A stretch of DNA of 64,000 nt. Origin: Paenibacillus sp. FSL H7-0737 (lineage in GTDB: Bacteria; Bacillota; Bacilli; Paenibacillales; Paenibacillaceae). The position numbers and the translations under genes are program-made. The notes under the pieces were generated by a model. It did no database searches, was not told the DNA's origin, and worked only from the letters and a program-made list of their open reading frames with translations. The number at the start of each line of letters is the position of its first letter. The stretch's first letter is position 1. This document shows, piece after piece, positions 54,127-63,600 of the stretch. The stretch covers positions 3,720,001 to 3,784,000 of the forward strand of contig NZ_CP009279.1 in the NCBI RefSeq assembly GCF_000758545.1, in the 5' to 3' direction.

Positions 54127-54203
54127 CAAAAAAAAGAGAAAGCTTCCGCCATTAACGTTCTTACCGCAAAATACGGTCACGTTAATAACGGGATGCTTTC
54201 CCT
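54127..54203 (-). terminator. Long bulged terminator between RlmM-like gene and kinase gene
   Basis: On the minus strand GGGAAAGC...CGTTATTAACGT pairs with AACGTTAATGGCGG...GCTTTCTC, with an inner ACCG/CGGT tip, followed by eight T residues. It ends about 19 bases ahead of the kinase start codon, so the kinase is either attenuated or has little leader of its own. Confidence 0.75.
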
Positions 54204-54225
54204 TAGAAAATTAAAATTTGTTTGA

Positions 54226-55293
54226 TTAGTATTTAATCATATAAAGTGTAATTTCATCACGATTATGGAATAGCTGCTTTGCACGCTGAATCTGCATGCG
54301 CTCCCCTTCAAACATCGCAATAATTTCTTTGATCATCGCAAGTGGTTTCTTATGCATCAGTTTTACGGTCACAATGGCCGTCCCACCCGGTGACAGACTG
54401 TGGAGTAACCCGGTTACTAGCTTCGCCATCAGCTTAGGACTCCAGCTCATATCGCACACGAGCAGATCAAATTCATTGTCCCGGAATTTTACTTCTCCTG
54501 CGTTTTTACGAAGGATTTTCAAGCCCGGATAATTACGAAGGGACTCATGCATTAACGCAGGGTCAACCGCAGTAACCTTCATTCCACGTTCCAGTAAGAA
54601 AGAAGTCCACCCACCTGGAGAAGCACCAATATCTAACGCATTACGGAAGCTGTAAAAAGGAATATCAAACTCCTTCTCGGCTTCCATTAGTTTGAACTTG
54701 GCACGCGAGATTTGTCCATCCTCCTTACGGAAACGGATGGCACCACCATTCCAGCTAGATAAATTCGCTTCTGGTCTGGACACACCTGCATATAAGGCAT
54801 TCCCGTCTGCGTAGACTGAAATAACCCAGGCTGGATCTTGCACAGTAAATTCTGCGCCTAAGTTCTGCAATTGCTCTTGGAGCCATTCACGAAGTTCTCC
54901 TGGACTGTCCTGCCAGAAGGAAGGATCACCTTTACGAACATTTAGGGATACCTTTTCACCCACAAGCTCAGTGTGGCGACTTAAATACACCGCCAAACGC
55001 TGTAGAGCTTCCATGGTTCCTTCATCCTGAAACTGAACAGGTTGTATATGACGCAGGAAAATGGGAAGATTCTGTGTGAGTAGGCGCGTTACTTCCTCTG
55101 GTTCAGATTGCAATGTAGCCAGAAAGATTTCTCCTGGTAGTAACAAGGTACTCTTCACAGCACCGAATAAACGGCGAAGCTCTTCTTGCGCATAAGGCGC
55201 AAATCCGTGATTAGCTGTACAAATATATCGGGAATACACTTCTTCTTCCGGAGCAATGTTCTGCTCTTCGGTATCTTGTCTTAAATCGTTCAA
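54226..55293 (-). CDS. RlmM-like rRNA 2'-O-methyltransferase, TTG start
   Basis: This is a SAM-dependent methyltransferase of 355 residues related to RlmM/FtsJ enzymes that methylate 23S rRNA ribose. An N-terminal THUMP-like region (about 20-170) has SRYICTANHGFAPYAQEEL. The Rossmann domain has ALDIGASPGGWTSFLLERG near 218-236. The K-D-K-E tetrad can be read as Lys in SRAKFKLME, Asp in LLVCDMSWSP, Lys in IVTVKLM and Glu in DEITLYMI. The TTG start forms a TTGA overlap with the ABC ATPase stop and has GGAGG nine bases upstream. The exact rRNA position is unknown. Confidence 0.87.
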   Translation of the reverse strand: MNDLRQDTEEQNIAPEEEVYSRYICTANHGFAPYAQEELRRLFGAVKSTLLLPGEIFLATLQSEPEEVTRLLTQNLPIFLRHIQPVQFQDEGTMEALQRLAVYLSRHTELVGEKVSLNVRKGDPSFWQDSPGELREWLQEQLQNLGAEFTVQDPAWVISVYADGNALYAGVSRPEANLSSWNGGAIRFRKEDGQISRAKFKLMEAEKEFDIPFYSFRNALDIGASPGGWTSFLLERGMKVTAVDPALMHESLRNYPGLKILRKNAGEVKFRDNEFDLLVCDMSWSPKLMAKLVTGLLHSLSPGGTAIVTVKLMHKKPLAMIKEIIAMFEGERMQIQRAKQLFHNRDEITLYMIKY

Positions 55294-56075
55294 ATCGTTT
55301 TGCCTCCAGGTCTAATTTTAATCCAGGGACGACCGCTATCCCATTCAACATCAACAGGAATATCATAAGTGGCCAAGATCATTTCTTTCGTTAATACTTC
55401 TTCTTTCGGTCCAGATCCAGCTAGCTTACCCTCACGGATTAAAGCAACATGCGTGAAAAGCGGGACAATTTCTTCCACATGGTGAGTTACGTATACTACA
55501 GAAACATTACGCTGTCTCAGCTTGTCTATTTCAGCCAGCATTTTTTCCCTTTCATATAGATCAAGGCCGGCACATGGCTCGTCCATAATTAATAGCTTAG
55601 GGTCAGCCATAAGACATCTTGCCAGCATAGCTTTTTTACGTTCCCCCTGTGACAAGGTCCCAAAAGGATGAAATGCCATATTGCCTAGATTCATATCTTC
55701 CAGCATGCTGATTGCTTTCTCTTTTACTTCGGTGGGGATCGTCTCGTAGAAACGCAAATAAGCGTAAGCACCTGTTGCTACGACCTCCCACACCGGATCA
55801 TTTAATGACATTTTTTCCATCAAGGAAGGCCCGATATAGCCAATTTCTTTACGAACCTCACGTATATCACATTGTCCATATTTATAACCCAGCACTTCTA
55901 CAGTCCCTTTGCTAGGAAACAAATAACCAGTCATCATCTCTAAAATTGTGGTTTTACCGGAGCCATTCCGTCCCAAAATGACCCAGTTCTCACCTTCTTT
56001 AACTTCTAGCGACACATCGTCCAAGATTAAGCTTTCTTCCCTGCGGAGAGATAAATGTTGTAATGAAATGATTAT
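55290..56075 (-). CDS. ABC transporter ATPase (YlmA-like), probable ATA start
   Basis: This is an ABC ATPase without a linked permease: Walker A GRNGSGKTTILEM, signature LSQGERKKAMLARCL, Walker B LLIMDEPCAGLDL and switch VTHHVEEI. A TTG at 56024 gives 244 residues but lacks the first beta strand. The frame runs upstream through ISLQHLSLRREESLILDD, the normal ABC N terminus, to AAGGAG at 56085-56090. In the window five to fifteen bases past that site the only codons are ATC, ATA, ATC and ATT. ATA at 56075 forms ATAA with the thioredoxin stop, one base from the common ATGA overlap. I therefore place the start there (261 residues). The partner is unknown. Confidence 0.82.
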   Translation of the reverse strand: MIISLQHLSLRREESLILDDVSLEVKEGENWVILGRNGSGKTTILEMMTGYLFPSKGTVEVLGYKYGQCDIREVRKEIGYIGPSLMEKMSLNDPVWEVVATGAYAYLRFYETIPTEVKEKAISMLEDMNLGNMAFHPFGTLSQGERKKAMLARCLMADPKLLIMDEPCAGLDLYEREKMLAEIDKLRQRNVSVVYVTHHVEEIVPLFTHVALIREGKLAGSGPKEEVLTKEMILATYDIPVDVEWDSGRPWIKIRPGGKTI

Positions 56076-56395
56076 GATATAACACTCCTTATGTATTCCA
56101 GCACTCGCTCAACTGAAACCATGGAATAATAAACTTTCGGATCATTTTCCCGTTCTGCAGAAGCTACAAGTAGTGCAGGAACGCTCGTAATACGATATTG
56201 TTGTACCAAATTCGGCAGCATGTTCACATTGCCTGCAACCATTTGAAGTTCAGCAGGCAATAGATGAGCCGCCACCTCTAACATCCGTTCAGCAGCCTTA
56301 CAAGTACCGCACAGTGGAGTGTGTAAGAATACTACAAGCGGTTCTCCTGAACTCTTGAGCGCCTCCAGTAATTCCACTTCATTCATTACCTTCAT
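56072..56395 (-). CDS. Thioredoxin-like protein
   Basis: This is a 107-residue thioredoxin-fold protein with the redox pair in TPLCGTCKAAERML near 27-40 and the cis-Pro in ITSVPALLVAS near 73. The CGTC centre differs from CGPC of classical thioredoxin and fits thiol reductases of the YtpP/YdbP type. The ATG makes an ATGA overlap with the upstream receiver-domain gene. There is no signal peptide, so it acts in the cytosol. It belongs to a chain of overlapping genes from mutM to the methyltransferase. Confidence 0.87.
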   Translation of the reverse strand: MKVMNEVELLEALKSSGEPLVVFLHTPLCGTCKAAERMLEVAAHLLPAELQMVAGNVNMLPNLVQQYRITSVPALLVASAERENDPKVYYSMVSVERVLEYIRSVIS

Positions 56396-56736
56396 TTCAA
56401 GTCCGTCTCCTCGGCGATATCGCGAAGCTTATCAGAACTCAGGGGACCATTTACCAAAAGCATCCCCTCAGGTTTAGCAGTATATAAGATCTCATACATT
56501 TCTTTTCGCCCCCACAGACTGGAAGTGTGCAAATAGATTTCTCGGGGGAACAGTCCTTCCAGTACGATCCGTCTGGCAACTTCTCCACCCGAATAATCAC
56601 CCGGTCCCATATCGTAATCCAGTGATAAAATATCCACCTCGCACTCACGCAGCATTAGAAGACATTCTTCCGTCGAACGAGCCAGAGCGAACCCTTTAGG
56701 TACCTTTCGAAGATCATCCATATAGATATGAATCAC
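56392..56736 (-). CDS. Stand-alone receiver-like protein (cyclic-phosphate processing receiver family)
   Basis: This is a 114-residue single-domain protein. IYMDDLRKVPKGFALARSTEE opens a receiver-like fold with an acidic pair, and ILSLDYDMGPGDYSGGEVAR carries an Asp at the phospho-acceptor position. The strand IYLHTSS then has a conserved His. This pattern fits the receiver subgroup proposed to handle cyclic phosphates rather than phosphorelay. There is no output domain. GTG is the start with GGAGGCG upstream, two bases after the nfo stop. The function is unproven. Confidence 0.72.
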   Translation of the reverse strand: MIHIYMDDLRKVPKGFALARSTEECLLMLRECEVDILSLDYDMGPGDYSGGEVARRIVLEGLFPREIYLHTSSLWGRKEMYEILYTAKPEGMLLVNGPLSSDKLRDIAEETDLK

Positions 56737-56738
56737 AA

Positions 56739-57596
56739 TTACGCCTCCGCTTCAAACCAACCACGCACAGTAGCAATTTCTTTTCGGTGACTGCCATCCG
56801 CACCCTTCTCCGTTTCCATGACAACAGCTGAGCTTCGTAAAAGCTTGGAGGACAATAAGCTTTTCAGCCCCTGCTCTCCAATATGTCCTTGTCCGATTCC
56901 AGCATGTCTGTCGCGTCTTGAGTCGAAAGGAAACTTAGAATCATTTAAATGAACAGCAACAAGATGTGGCCAAAATCCAAGTCGCTCTCCTCGTTCAAGG
57001 AAGTCTTCCGTTCGCTCAGGGTTCCAGATACCAGCTGCGTAAGCGTGACAGGTGTCCAAACAAAATCCTATTTTCTCCGAAAATTGGCTAAGCTCTCGAA
57101 CTTTCACGAGTTCTTCAAGTGTAATTCCTTCATTTCCATGGTTGCCCGCTTGATTCTCTATAAGCAGCTTAGTACGTCCATCCCAGGACTGAAGCACCTC
57201 ATTCATACATTGTATAATATTTTGATAGCCTTGTAACGGCTCCATTCCACCAAAATGTCCAAAATGAACAACGATGCCTAATGAACCACAAGCTTCTGCA
57301 ATCTCCAGATCATTTAAGAGAGAGGCTACATAAACCTTTCGCGGAGTAACATCATCTACACCAGCCGCCATGTTAATCCCATAGGGTGTGTGAGCAATCG
57401 AAGCAATCCCTTTGTCTTGGCAAAAGAGCGCACAATCCCTCGTATCTCTTACATCTACCTGTTTAAGTTTCAAACTACGCGGATTTTTAGGGAAATATTG
57501 AAAACATGTTGCACCGCTCTCCCAAGCGAATCGGGCAGCTCTCCCATAACCACCGCGAATGCTAACATGTGCCCCTATTTTGGAGCTATTCGTCAT
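56739..57596 (-). CDS. nfo: Endonuclease IV (AP endonuclease)
   Basis: Nfo cleaves DNA at abasic sites in base excision repair. The 285 residues form a TIM barrel with three zinc sites. SKIGAHVSIRGGYGRA is the N terminus, followed by FQYFPKNPR and a modified signature around AHTPYGINMA. The metal ligands are seen in VVHFGH, LLIENQAGNHGNEG, GFCLDTCHAYAAG, VAVHLNDSKFPFDSRRDRHAGIG and METEKG. The ATG at 57596 overlaps the end of mutM by 11 bases; the upstream codons belong to the mutM overlap. No strong ribosome binding site is present, so translation is probably coupled. It acts right after MutM in the same pathway. Confidence 0.93.
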   Translation of the reverse strand: MTNSSKIGAHVSIRGGYGRAARFAWESGATCFQYFPKNPRSLKLKQVDVRDTRDCALFCQDKGIASIAHTPYGINMAAGVDDVTPRKVYVASLLNDLEIAEACGSLGIVVHFGHFGGMEPLQGYQNIIQCMNEVLQSWDGRTKLLIENQAGNHGNEGITLEELVKVRELSQFSEKIGFCLDTCHAYAAGIWNPERTEDFLERGERLGFWPHLVAVHLNDSKFPFDSRRDRHAGIGQGHIGEQGLKSLLSSKLLRSSAVVMETEKGADGSHRKEIATVRGWFEAEA

Positions 57597-58401
57597 GCTG
57601 ACAGTTTGGGCAATAAAACACTTTGCGTCCAGACTGCTCTGTTTTGATAATCGTTCCCCCATCACGAAGACAAGACTCGCCTTCACGATCATACACTTTA
57701 CATTGATTATTATATGAACCTGTAACAGTATCCCCAGTCATAAACGGCATTTCCATGTACCCACCAATTTCAGTCGCCTCAGTCAGTACTTTTTGGATGC
57801 TCTCATAAAGACGGGCTATAGATTCAGTTGTTAAATTTTGTACTAGTGCAGAAGGTAAAAGCCTAGCTTCAAAGGCAATCTCATCAGCATAGCAATTCCC
57901 GACTCCAGCCATCACATGCTGATTTACTAACAGGCTTTTGAGCGCACCTCTCCGTCCCTTTAATAATGCAGTGAATCTTTCCAGCGTCATCCGACGATCC
58001 AGCAGCTCAGGTCCAAGCTTACCCATTGTGGCTTCGCTTTCCTTCACCGACAGCAAATGTATATAGCCTAAGCGAAGTCCAATAAAGTAAAGGATATGAT
58101 CTCCAAATGCGATTTCGACTTGTGTGTTACGATCCGGCCGTTCTTCCTCCGTGCCATAAAAAAGTATTCCACCAAGCATTAAATGTAAAAGTAGTCTTCG
58201 TCCATCATGAAGATGAAACAAAATATACTTGGCACGCCGCTCAACAAAAACAACACGCGCACCGATCAATGCATTTCTAAAAGCTTCTGTTTCCATATTA
58301 ATTGATTTTTCTCTGTTCACGATTACATCAGATATTGGCACATTTATAATATGCTGACTAAGCAGCTTTCTATAATTCTCCATTTCCGGCAATTCCGGCA
58401 T
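57586..58401 (-). CDS. mutM: Formamidopyrimidine-DNA glycosylase family (Fpg/Nei)
   Basis: This is a bifunctional glycosylase/AP lyase for oxidised bases, 271 residues. After Met removal Pro2 is the nucleophile (MPELPEMENYRKLL, with Glu3). The conserved Lys is in ERRAKYILFHL near 58. The H2TH region has MAGVGNCYADEIAFEARL near 165-182, and the C-terminal zinc finger has CKVYDREGESC and FYCPNCQ. The loop before the zinc finger is GGTIIKTEQSGRKVFY. AAGGGA lies nine bases before the ATG. It overlaps nfo, the next enzyme in the repair route. Fpg and Nei cannot be separated with certainty. Confidence 0.88.
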   Translation of the reverse strand: MPELPEMENYRKLLSQHIINVPISDVIVNREKSINMETEAFRNALIGARVVFVERRAKYILFHLHDGRRLLLHLMLGGILFYGTEEERPDRNTQVEIAFGDHILYFIGLRLGYIHLLSVKESEATMGKLGPELLDRRMTLERFTALLKGRRGALKSLLVNQHVMAGVGNCYADEIAFEARLLPSALVQNLTTESIARLYESIQKVLTEATEIGGYMEMPFMTGDTVTGSYNNQCKVYDREGESCLRDGGTIIKTEQSGRKVFYCPNCQHDE

Positions 58402-58447
58402 AGCTCATCGTCCCTTCTAGGTTGGTGAAGTAATAAGATCCTAGCTA

Positions 58448-59236
58448 TTATACACCGAGAAACGTTTTAAGTTCAGTTAAATCGGCACAAATTTCATCCG
58501 GTGAGATTCCGGTAAGGTTTTTATAGTGGTCAAGATTTTCTGCATTGGTTAATCCGGTAAATACAAGAACTGTACGACAGCCCGCATTTACTCCAGCTGC
58601 TATATCTGTACGCATATTATCACCGACAACCACTGCATGTTCAGGCTCTATACCAAGAAGATCTGTCGCAAATTTGATTAAATGGGATTCCGGCTTGCCA
58701 ATCACTACCGGACTCACTCCACTAGCAGCCTCGATGGCTGCTCCGATCGTACCTGCGCCAGGCATAATGCCATCATCTGATGGCAGCATTAAGTCTGGGT
58801 TAGTGAGTACAAACTTTGCTCCTCCCAGAATCCAGCGTGAAGCTTGCGAGAGCGACGTATAGTTGAAGGAGCGATCGATGCCTTGCAGTACATAATCGGG
58901 TGAGTCTGTGACAATGCGGAGCCCAGCTTCGGTACAAGCCACATGCAAACCCTCTTCTCCAAGTATCGCCACTGCAGCCCCAGGTGATTCCTCAGCTATG
59001 TAACGTGCGGCCGCCATTGATGAGGTACATACCTCCTCAGCTTTCGCATCGATTCCCATTCCACATAAATGTGCAGCCACATTAGCAGCTGTACGCGATG
59101 AATTGTTGGTAACAAATAAAAAAGGAATGCCCACTTCACGCAGACCTTTAATCAGTAAATCAGCACCAGGAATCATTTTTTGCCCATGGTATAACGTACC
59201 ATCTAAGTCAATCAATAATCCTTTAATCTGTTCCAT
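58448..59236 (-). CDS. HAD-IIA family phosphatase (NagD/AraL-like)
   Basis: This is a cytosolic HAD-superfamily sugar-phosphate phosphatase of 262 residues. Motif I is LLIDLDGTLYHG with the nucleophile Asp, motif II is LFVTNNSSRT, Lys is in VVIGKPESHLIKFA, and motif IV is VVVGDNMRTDIAAGVNAG. The large C2B cap lies between. GAGGG lies seven bases before the ATG at 59236; the seven codons upstream of it are dropped. It lies 46 bases ahead of mutM and may be co-transcribed with it. The substrate is unknown. Confidence 0.9.
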   Translation of the reverse strand: MEQIKGLLIDLDGTLYHGQKMIPGADLLIKGLREVGIPFLFVTNNSSRTAANVAAHLCGMGIDAKAEEVCTSSMAAARYIAEESPGAAVAILGEEGLHVACTEAGLRIVTDSPDYVLQGIDRSFNYTSLSQASRWILGGAKFVLTNPDLMLPSDDGIMPGAGTIGAAIEAASGVSPVVIGKPESHLIKFATDLLGIEPEHAVVVGDNMRTDIAAGVNAGCRTVLVFTGLTNAENLDHYKNLTGISPDEICADLTELKTFLGV

Positions 59237-59519
59237 TATAAATCCCTCTATTTCCATAAAAAATTAATTAATGCGATAAATTAATAATGGTATTAATAAA
59301 CATTCAACCTAAGCCCAGCTTGGATTTAGAATGATTAATAATACTTTTTGTTTGGTGGTATTGTCCGTTTATTTTCGGCAAGATTTCCAGCCATTCGTAC
59401 CTCTTTCACGCTGTAATTACTTTAAATCTAACACACTTCGTCGAATGAAATCGAACGAGAGACTCTTCCAGCATTTTTTAGCATAGCACTGTCATTTCCT
59501 GCGCTTTCCCGGAAAATAA

Positions 59520-60467
59520 TCATTTCCCCAATTGCCCGTTTTGTCTTCGATAAATTGGATATGTGCCGAATTCCTCCGCTAATAATGTCTCTGGAAAAAT
59601 GAGTTCAGCTTCTTCCAGCAAAGGAATTAACTCTTCAGACGAACTGTAACGAGAGCTGAAATGAGTCAACAATAGTTGGCCTGCATTGGCTTCCTTTGCT
59701 AGCTCTGCAGCTTGACGTGCGGTACTGTGATGGTATTGATACGCCATTTCTGCCAGATCATGAGCAAAGGTTGCTTCATGAACGATAAGGTCTGCATGAA
59801 GTGAGAGTTCTAAAGCTCCTGAACAAGGTCTTGTGTCTCCCAAGATCGTAACAATACGCCCTCTTTTAGGTTCTCTAACAACATCAGCAGCGCAGATACG
59901 AACACCGTCATCCGTTATAACATCTTCACCTTTTTTTAATTTTCCATATAACGGTCCAGGCTTTAAGCCAAAACTCTTTAGTAATTCCGTATTGAGGCTC
60001 CCAGGACTATCCTTTTCCGTTACCCGGTAACCATAGCTATCAATACGATGCTCTAATAATGCTGCCTCCACTTTAAAACCATCATCCTCAAATACCGTTC
60101 CTCCTGTATGCTCAACAATCTCAATCTTGTATGGAATTCGGGATTGGCTCACAGCTAAGGATATATCTAAGTATGCCTTCAATCCAGGTGGACCATAAAC
60201 CGTTAAAGGAGAAGTCCCTCCCTGATAACCACGACTAGATAATAAACCTGGAAGACCAAATAGATGATCTCCGTGTAAGTGTGTAATAAATAGCTTTTCC
60301 AGCTTCCCTAGGCGAATCGGTGAGCGAAGAACCTGATGCTGAGTCCCTTCCCCGCAATCGAACATCCAAATGCTACGGCGTTCTTCAAGAAGTCTTAATG
60401 CAATCGACGTTACATTGCGTTGTATAGTTGGTACCCCTGCATTCGTACCTAAAAAATATAATTCCAT
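59520..60467 (-). CDS. rnz: Ribonuclease Z
   Basis: RNase Z trims the 3' ends of tRNA precursors that lack encoded CCA. The 315 residues show the metallo-beta-lactamase motif FITHLHGDHLFGLPG near 60-74, with metal ligands also in ILGDTRPC and LLTHFSSRYS. The GTNAGVPTIQRNVTS N terminus and the flexible-arm region GLKPGPLYGKLKKG near 168-181 are diagnostic. GGGAGGAC precedes the ATG. The gap from 59237 to 59519 before the HAD gene holds AT-rich sequence with a short inverted repeat (ATTAATA/TATTAAT) and no clear gene. Confidence 0.95.
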   Translation of the reverse strand: MELYFLGTNAGVPTIQRNVTSIALRLLEERRSIWMFDCGEGTQHQVLRSPIRLGKLEKLFITHLHGDHLFGLPGLLSSRGYQGGTSPLTVYGPPGLKAYLDISLAVSQSRIPYKIEIVEHTGGTVFEDDGFKVEAALLEHRIDSYGYRVTEKDSPGSLNTELLKSFGLKPGPLYGKLKKGEDVITDDGVRICAADVVREPKRGRIVTILGDTRPCSGALELSLHADLIVHEATFAHDLAEMAYQYHHSTARQAAELAKEANAGQLLLTHFSSRYSSSEELIPLLEEAELIFPETLLAEEFGTYPIYRRQNGQLGK

Positions 60468-60533
60468 CCTTTGTCCTCCCTTCGTCTTAACGGCTGAACA
60501 ATCTCTTATCTATTCTAAACGTCCTTCTTCCAG

Positions 60534-60560
60534 CAAAAAACCCCCCAGTTACGGGAGGTT
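60534..60560 (-). terminator. Terminator of metH
   Basis: On the minus strand CCTCCCG, loop TAACT and GGGGGG are followed by TTTTTT. A second possible stem lies just before it (GGGGGATT/ATCCC), nearer the metH stop. Confidence 0.75.
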
Positions 60561-60611
60561 CCGCTGAAAGGGATACAATCCCCCTACAGACCGGGTGTAT
60601 AAATGAAAGAA

Positions 60612-63600
60612 TTACAGCTTCTCTACATTAAAATACTGCGCTTCTGGATGAGCGAATACCATCGCCGAAACGGAAGCCTCAGGCTCCATCATAAAGCCTT
60701 CTGTAAGGTGAACACCGATATCCTCTGGGGATAATAGTTTAAATAGTGGTCCCTGATCTTCCAGATCTGGGCATGCAGGATAACCAAAGGATACACGAAT
60801 CCCTTGATATCTTGCCCCATGTCTTTGTTTCATGGTCATATCTGCAGGATCTGGGAAGCCCCATGTATCACGCATCATATGATGAACACGCTCCGCTAAT
60901 CCTTCTGCTACTTCCAGCGCTACAGATTGTAACGCATGTGAGCGTAAATAATCGCCATTATCCTTAAGGGCTGTAGAGAGCTCACGAACACCGTGTCCCG
61001 CTGTTACCACGAGGAATCCAACATAGTCCATCATTCCACTGTCGACCGACTTCAAAAAGTCCGCTAGACAGAGATAAGGCTCAACACCTTGTCTTGGGAA
61101 AGTAAAGGTATGCAGAATCTCGGCTGTATTCTGTGGATTATACACGATAATATCGTTACCACTTGATTGTGCCGGAAAGAATTGATACATCGCATGAGGA
61201 GTAATCGTACCTTCCAGCATCGCTTGATGTAGAATGTCATCGACAGTACCTTTCAACTCCACAGTCCGCTCATCACCAGCAGCTAATTGCGCCTCTACAG
61301 AACCTCGTAGCCCCAGATGGTGACCGAGCAGCATTTGCATGTTCACATAAGGGATAATATGCCCCAATGGATAATTACGAATGACATGGCGCTCTAAATC
61401 GGGTGGAACAAATACAGGTGCATCTGGAGAAATTTTGGAGCGTACAGCTCTAGTCAGCGTAGGAAGCTCTTGCTTAGGAGCAACTGCCACTGCGGATTCT
61501 GCTTCCACTCGAATTTCCTCGGCAATTTTCTCCCGTTCAACAGGATTCATAAGCCGATTAGCAATATCGAGTCCATCCATAGCATCCTTAGCATATAATA
61601 CCAGTCCATCATATTCCGGCCGGATACGTGTTTTGGTGAACTTGCGGGTCAAGGCAGCACCACCTACCATAATAGGCACATCAATCCCAGCCGTGCGTAG
61701 GTCTTGCGCAGTCAGCACCATCTGCTGTGCCGATTTTACGAGTAGTCCAGACAATCCGATCGCATCGGCTTTTTCACGACGAAACGCTTCGATAATGGTC
61801 TCAGGTGGTACTTTTATACCCAAATTAATGATCTGATAACCATTATTGGATAAGATGATCTCCACCAGATTCTTACCTATATCATGCACGTCGCCTTTTA
61901 CAGTTGCCAGCATGATCTTACCTTTTACCGATGTCTCATCCTTCTTCATAAACTGCTCTAAATGACCAACAGAAGCCTTCATCACTTCAGCGCTTTGCAG
62001 CACCTCAGCAACAATCAACTCATTGTTATTAAACAGCCGTCCAACCTCTGACATCCCGGCCATTAGCGGGCCATTGATAATCTCCAAAGGTCCTGATTTG
62101 GTAAGCGCCTCATTAAGGTCTGGAATAAGTCCTTCTTTGGTGCCTTCAACTACATATGAAGCCAGACGCTCTTCTAGTGACAGGTTAGAAATTTTCTCTT
62201 TTTTCTCAACCTTTTTCCCTCGGAAGGCGGCTACAAAAGCAGCAAGCGTGTCGTCATTCGTATTATAAATTAATTCCTCCGCAAGACGACGGTCTTCAGC
62301 AGGAATAGACGCATAACGTTCTACCTTCTCGGTATTTACGATCGCATAATCCAATCCAGCCTTAGTGCACTCATAGAGGAATACTGAATTCAGCACTTCA
62401 CGTCCTGCTTCCGGTAATCCAAAGGAAACGTTGCTGATCCCCAAGATCGTATGAACACCTGGAAGTGCTTCTTTGATTAGACGAATCCCATCAATAGTTT
62501 CTTTAGCAGAGCCAATATATTGTTCATCCCCGGTTCCTACAGGGAACACAAGCGTGTCGAAAATAAGGTCTTCTCCAGCTAATCCGTATTTGTTCACTAG
62601 TAAGTCGTAGGAGCGTTTGGCAACTTCCAGTTTGTCCGTAGCCTTGATTGCTTGTCCTGTCTCATCAATCGTACCCACTACGATAGCTGCGCCATACTTA
62701 TGAATCAATGGAGTGACCAGCTCAAATTTTTCTTCACCATCTTCAAGGTTAATGGAGTTAATTATCGCCTTACCTTGACAGTACTGTAATGCCAGATCAA
62801 TAACCTTCGGATCGGTAGTATCGATCATCAAAGGAACTTTAACCTTTTTTACAACTAATTCTAGAAACAGCTTAATATCTTCAATCTCATCACGGTCCGG
62901 ATCTTGCACGCAGACGTCGATAACTTGAGCACCACTCTTCACCTGTGCACGGGCAATTTCTGAGGCTTCCTCATATTTACCTTCGACGATAAGACGTTTA
63001 AACTTACGCGATCCTAATACATTCGTACGTTCACCAACCATGTATGGACGGTTGTCGTTCTCAATATAAATAGGTTCAATCCCAGAAAGTGCCGGCGGAT
63101 GATTTCCTGCAAGCGGACGTGGAGGGAATTGTGAAAGTGCCTCCGACATAGCACGGATATGTTCCGGTGTCGTTCCGCAACAACCTCCCGCAATGTTAAG
63201 CCATCCCTTTTCTGCAAACGCAGCAATTTTACGCGCAAGAGAATCAGGAGATTCATGATAATGCCCATTCTCATCTGGCAGTCCAGCGTTCGGATAACAA
63301 CTCACAGCCGCTGAAGAGATTGCAGAAAGTGAACGAATATGATCACGCATGAACTCTGGACCCGTCGCACAGTTCAGACCTATAGAGATAGGCTTCAGAT
63401 GTTCTAAAGAAATATAGAATGCTTCAATGTTCTGACCAGCAAGTGTGGTACCCATCGGCTCTATTGTTCCCGAAATCATCACTGGCAATTTGATACCCGT
63501 CTTCTCAAATGCATTTCGAATACCTATACTTCCAGCTTTCACGTTCAGCGTATCCTGAGAGGTCTCTAGCAATAACGCATCTACTTGACCATCAATCAAT

